From: Candidatus Falkowiibacteriota bacterium
Lineage (GTDB): Bacteria; Patescibacteriota; Patescibacteriia; JACRDY01
NCBI GenBank assembly: GCA_016218485.1
Contig: JACRDY010000043.1
Span: forward strand, 1-9,392
Reading direction: 5' to 3'
Length of the DNA stretch: 9,392 bases
The position numbers and the translations under genes are program-made. Positions 6,776 through 9,392 of the stretch are shown here, piece by piece. The notes under the pieces are model-generated. The model was not told the origin of the DNA and ran no database searches. It saw only the letters and a program-made list of their open reading frames with translations. Within the stretch, counting starts at the first letter, position 1, and the number at the start of each line of letters is the position of its first letter.

Positions 6776-6839
6776 TATGTCGTATATAGTATGTGGGGCC
6801 GCCCACTACCCTCCCCATATACCATATACTACATACCAT
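6772..6839. repeat. Hairpin of CATATAC heptamers before the RmlC-like gene
   Basis: Arms 6772-6798 and 6813-6839 match at 22 of 27 positions around a C-rich 14-base loop. On the right side CATATAC occurs at 6816-6822, 6823-6829 and 6837-6843, with a shortened CATAC at 6832-6836. TATTTTT leads into the ATG at 6851. The left arm overlaps the stop codon of the small membrane protein. An in-frame ATG at 6791 within the hairpin is not considered the RmlC-like start. Confidence 0.8.
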
Positions 6840-6850
6840 ATACTATTTTT

Positions 6851-7303
6851 ATGATCGCTGGTGTCATTATCAAAAAACTTACTCAATACAATGACGATCG
6901 CGGCTGGCTAGCCGAGATCTGGCGCGACGATGAGACGGATTTTCGGCCGGCGATGTCGTATGTTTCGGTGACGCGGCCGGGTGTGGCGCGTGGGCCGCAC
7001 GAGCACGTGCATCAGTCTGACTGTTTTGTCTTTGTCGGGCCGGGCCGCTTTCGCCTGTACCTGTGGGACAATCGGCAGCAGAGTCCGACCTATGGTGAGA
7101 CGCATGAGGAAGATATGGGAGAGAGTAACCCCGCGATGGTGATTATCCCGCCGGGCGTGGTGCATGGATACAAGTGTATTTCGGAAATTCCCGGGCAGGT
7201 GATTAATTTACCAAACAAACTGTATAAAGGAGAAGGGAAGGTTGAAGAGGTTGATGAAATTAGACATGAGGCGGATCCGGATAGTCCGTTTAAGATAAAA
7301 TAA
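6851..7303 (+). CDS. RmlC-like cupin (dTDP-4-dehydrorhamnose 3,5-epimerase family), 150 residues
   Basis: The protein is a single small cupin with RmlC-type landmarks: DRGWLAEIWR (16-25), VTRPGVARGPH (40-50, equivalent to the RGLH segment that supplies the catalytic His), LYLWDNRQQSPTYG (69-82) and IPPGVVHGY (99-107). RmlC epimerises carbons 3 and 5 of dTDP-4-keto-6-deoxyglucose, the product of RmlB, which is encoded next. It is shorter than classical RmlC (about 180 residues). The Lys and Tyr normally near the active site appear to be replaced (D57 region and N119 by my eye alignment), while H50, H52 and H54 resemble a metal-binding cupin motif. It could therefore be a one-site epimerase or other dTDP-sugar cupin. 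The start at 6851 is chosen because upstream codons come from the hairpin. No Shine-Dalgarno. Confidence 0.75.
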   Translation: MIAGVIIKKLTQYNDDRGWLAEIWRDDETDFRPAMSYVSVTRPGVARGPHEHVHQSDCFVFVGPGRFRLYLWDNRQQSPTYGETHEEDMGESNPAMVIIPPGVVHGYKCISEIPGQVINLPNKLYKGEGKVEEVDEIRHEADPDSPFKIK

Positions 7304-7426
7304 GAAATTAGAAATGAGAAATTGTCTAAAAGCAACGTCTGAGTTAACCAGGGTTTTAAAACCCTGGTTAACCAGCAACCGCTTCATTTCTCAGTTTCCA
7401 ATTTCCAATATCTAATTTCCAATATA
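7304..7426. repeat. Heptamer arrays enclosing a perfect 30-base palindrome
   Basis: The spacer is nested. Outside, GAAATTA, GAAATGA and GAAATTG (7304-7324) form a strictly 7-periodic array, and CAGTTTC, CAATTTC, CAATATC, TAATTTC and CAATATA (7392-7426) form its inverted partner. Bases 7303-7322 pair with 7386-7406 at 18 of 20 with one bulge. The last unit includes the A of the rmlB start codon. Inside, 7343-7372 is a perfect palindrome with half-site GTTAACCAGGGTTTT. Flanks between inner and outer elements (7325-7342 and 7373-7384) show no clear pairing. Confidence 0.85.
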
Positions 7427-8427
7427 TGAAATTATTGATTACCGGCGGCGCCGGTTTTATCGGCTCAAACTTCATTCACTATTGGCTGCAGAACCATCCT
7501 GAGGATACGGTGGTGAATTTTGACGCGCTGACGTACGCGGGGAATTTGGAGAATTTGAAAGATATTGAAGGGAACCCCAACTACCAATTTATCAAAGGCG
7601 ACATTTGCGACAAGGAATTGGTGAATGAAGCGGTCAAGGGCGTGGACGCGATTGTGCACTTCGCTGCCGAAACTCACGTTGACCGGTCAATTATGGACTC
7701 GGCCGCTTTTTTGCGGACGAATGTTTTGGGCACGTTGAATATGCTTGAGGCCGCTCGGAATAATGGCAATATTCGCTTCCACCATATTTCGACTGATGAA
7801 GTGTTTGGCGCGCTTGGGCCGAGCGATCCAGCGTTTAACGAGCGTACGCCGTATGATCCGCGCAGTCCCTATTCGGCATCGAAGGCGGGATCTGATCATC
7901 TGGTGCGCGCGTACTTCCACACCCACGGGTTGCCGATCACCATTTCCAATTGTTCCAACAACTACGGGCCATATATGTTTCCGGAGAAATTAATTCCGTT
8001 ATTTGTGACCAACTTGATTGAAGGGAAACCGGTCCCGGTCTATGGCGACGGTATGCAGGTGCGCGACTGGATCCACGTCACTGATCATAATCGCGGGGTG
8101 GAGATGATTTTGCAGAAAGGCAAAATCGGCGAGACCTATTGCCTGGGCGGGAACGCGGAAAAGCCGAATATTGAGATTACTAAATTGATTGTGGCGCACC
8201 TCGGCAAAGGCGAAGAGATGATCGAGTATGTGACTGATCGTCCGGGACACGACCGCCGCTACGCGATTGATTTTTCTAAAGCCAAACACGAGCTCGGCTG
8301 GGAGCCGCAGATCAAGTTTGCAGACGGCCTAGCGTCAACCATTGACTGGTACGTTAATAATGAACCGTGGTGGCGCAGCGTGAAGTCGGGGGAGTATCAG
8401 GAGTATTATCAAAAGCAGTACGGTTAA
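7426..8427 (+). CDS. rmlB: dTDP-glucose 4,6-dehydratase, 333 residues
   Basis: This cytoplasmic enzyme converts dTDP-glucose to dTDP-4-keto-6-deoxyglucose using bound NAD, the second step of dTDP-rhamnose and related deoxysugar synthesis. The extended short-chain dehydrogenase fold is plain: TGGAGFIG (6-13) binds NAD, DALTYAGNLENL (33-44) is typical of RmlB, and AAETHVDRS (80-88) follows. The dehydratase pair is in STDEVFG (122-128). The catalytic Tyr and Lys are Y149 and K153 in YSASK, then NNYGPYMFPEKLIPL (178-192) and RPGHDRRY (272-279) give the substrate-binding features. The length is close to the usual 330-360, so the gene appears intact. It follows the RmlC-like gene; rmlA and rmlD are not in the window, so the final sugar is unknown. 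The ATG overlaps the last repeat unit of the spacer and lacks a Shine-Dalgarno. Confidence 0.96.
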   Translation: MKLLITGGAGFIGSNFIHYWLQNHPEDTVVNFDALTYAGNLENLKDIEGNPNYQFIKGDICDKELVNEAVKGVDAIVHFAAETHVDRSIMDSAAFLRTNVLGTLNMLEAARNNGNIRFHHISTDEVFGALGPSDPAFNERTPYDPRSPYSASKAGSDHLVRAYFHTHGLPITISNCSNNYGPYMFPEKLIPLFVTNLIEGKPVPVYGDGMQVRDWIHVTDHNRGVEMILQKGKIGETYCLGGNAEKPNIEITKLIVAHLGKGEEMIEYVTDRPGHDRRYAIDFSKAKHELGWEPQIKFADGLASTIDWYVNNEPWWRSVKSGEYQEYYQKQYG

Positions 8428-8429
8428 AT

Positions 8430-8548
8430 CCCTACGAATTACGAATCCGTACGAATGTACGAATTGTAGGGACAACCCTAGGGTTGTCCCTACGACAGGA
8501 TGATTCGTACATTCGTACGGATTCGTAATTCGTAGGGTTAATTCGTAG
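8430..8548. repeat. TACGAAT heptamer hairpin with perfect 35-base arms enclosing a perfect 28-base palindrome
   Basis: Arms 8430-8464 and 8503-8537 are perfect reverse complements. Each has four TACGAAT units (left at 8433, 8440, 8450 and 8458) with identical irregular connectors. A fifth inverted unit, ATTCGTA, lies outside at 8541-8547, just before the ATG at 8553. Between the arms, 8466-8493 is a separate perfect palindrome with half-site GTAGGGACAACCCT. The whole could fold as a nested cruciform or a long RNA hairpin. It starts two bases after the rmlB stop. No transposase or clear target duplication accompanies it. Confidence 0.95.
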
Positions 8549-8552
8549 TCTC

Positions 8553-9392
8553 ATGAAAATTCTCGTCATCTACAATCCAGTTGCCGGTAAAAAGTTCGCT
8601 ATCGAAAAATCAGTCAAAGCGGCGTTGATCGATGTTGATTATGATTGGCTAGAGACCAATAAATCGGGAACGTACTTGGATACTGTTGATGGCGGTCAGT
8701 ATAGCCGCGTGATCGTGATTGGCGGGGACGGTACTGTGCACACGGTAGCCAATTGGATTCTCCAGAATAATTACGATCTAGTTCTCGGCGTGGTGCCGCG
8801 GGGCAGCGCCAACCTGCTGGCGAATTGTTTCCGAATTCCGGGCAATATTGGCACGGCAGTAGCTTTGGCGGTCAGCGGGAACTATCAAACTATTGATGTT
8901 GGCTTGATCAATAAACAAAAATATTTTTTGATCGCTGCTGGTTTGGGCTATGACGCCTGGGTGATCAAGAACACGCGGCGCGCCTGGAAGCGGTTGTTTG
9001 GTTTTTGGGCCTACACGCTCGCGATGCTGCAGGGCTTACTCCATCTACGGGAAACCAATTTTTTTCTGACGATTGACGGACAACGCCATCAGTATCACGC
9101 TAAGACCTTGTTTATCATGAATTTCGGGAAGTTTTTGGGTTTTGACCTCGGTCCGGATATTTCGTACTCCGACGGGTATTTGAGCGTGGCGGTGGTGCGA
9201 CCGGTTCGTTGGTTTGACTACGGTAGAATGTTTGGCCGCCTCATTGGCAGAAAATTCTACTGGCAGCGACGGCTGGAGTATTTTAAATTCAAGCGGCTGC
9301 AGGTTAATTACGATGACCGTAGCGCGCTCTTGCAGCTGGACGGAGAGGCAGAGCAGCTGGCCAGTCCGCTGGAGATTGAGGTGATTGAGAAA
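8553..9392 (+). CDS. Diacylglycerol kinase family (DagK/YegS/LCB5-like) protein, 3' end beyond window
   Basis: The frame is open from ATG 8553 to the last base, 280 codons, beginning MKILVIYNPVAGKK. Family members are about 290-310 residues, so only a short tail is probably missing. The catalytic-domain motifs are present: NPVAGK (8-13), VIGGDGTVH (55-63, the nucleotide-binding GGDGT loop) and VPRGSANLLA (81-90, equivalent to the PxGTxNxxA segment). The C-terminal beta domain shows SYSDGYLSV and QLDGEAE, the latter matching the conserved DGE. Such enzymes phosphorylate diacylglycerol or related lipids at the membrane face using ATP. Exact substrate cannot be told. Position after the dTDP-sugar and GT-C genes fits envelope lipid turnover. 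A hairpin ends just upstream and no Shine-Dalgarno is seen. Confidence 0.9.
   Translation, partial: MKILVIYNPVAGKKFAIEKSVKAALIDVDYDWLETNKSGTYLDTVDGGQYSRVIVIGGDGTVHTVANWILQNNYDLVLGVVPRGSANLLANCFRIPGNIGTAVALAVSGNYQTIDVGLINKQKYFLIAAGLGYDAWVIKNTRRAWKRLFGFWAYTLAMLQGLLHLRETNFFLTIDGQRHQYHAKTLFIMNFGKFLGFDLGPDISYSDGYLSVAVVRPVRWFDYGRMFGRLIGRKFYWQRRLEYFKFKRLQVNYDDRSALLQLDGEAEQLASPLEIEVIEK

Noticed and set aside
1..8548. Insertion sequence or MITE family as the source of the spacers
   Set aside because: Hairpins in different spacers share no end sequence, no clear target duplications are seen, and no transposase is present. The shared feature is unit length, not sequence.
4101..8550. Integron-like cassette array, with each gene followed by an attC-type hairpin
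   Set aside because: The one-gene, one-hairpin layout is suggestive, but no GTTRRRY core sites or paired R/L boxes are seen, the hairpins lack common ends, and no integrase is in the window.

Overview
The window looks like chromosome from an uncultivated bacterium of the Patescibacteria (Candidate Phyla Radiation) type. This is inferred from the very Cys-rich zinc-ribbon protein, the paired GT-C-like membrane proteins, the absence of clear Shine-Dalgarno sequences and spacers filled with short hairpin repeats. No rRNA, tRNA or marker gene is present to fix the lineage. The code is standard: all long frames are free of in-frame TGA, and the seven visible stops are TAA or TAG.

Layout. Positions 1-144 are an imperfect inverted repeat of roughly 7-base units. 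A 743-residue polytopic GT-C-like membrane protein runs leftward (2376-145). A short divergent promoter spacer (2377-2435) carries two back-to-back extended -10 boxes. Rightward from there lie a second GT-C glycosyltransferase (2436-4073), an 8-codon remnant matching the end of a zinc-ribbon gene (4074-4100), the intact Cys-rich zinc-ribbon protein (4164-5843), a single-pass exported protein (5917-6507), a 61-residue membrane protein (6590-6775), an RmlC-like cupin (6851-7303), the dTDP-glucose 4,6-dehydratase RmlB (7426-8427), and a diacylglycerol kinase family gene that reaches the window end without a stop (8553-9392).

The gene set points to cell-envelope glycan work: RmlB and the RmlC-like protein make or modify a dTDP-deoxysugar, the GT-C proteins would move sugars from polyprenyl-phosphate donors outside the membrane, and the DagK-like kinase phosphorylates a lipid. 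The zinc-ribbon, exported and small membrane proteins have no assignable function.

The strongest unexplained signal is non-coding. Every spacer that follows a gene's 3' end is occupied by a hairpin whose arms are short arrays of 7-base units (TACGAAT, CACAGAT, TATATTG, CATATAC, GAAATTA, AGCACAA and CCAAATT types). The unit sequence differs from spacer to spacer, but the unit length and the inverted arrangement recur. Two hairpins enclose a second perfect palindrome. The right arms end 0-11 bases before the next ATG. Only the divergent promoter spacer lacks such an element, and the same TACGAAT-type unit also occurs inside the coding sequence of the GT-C gene.
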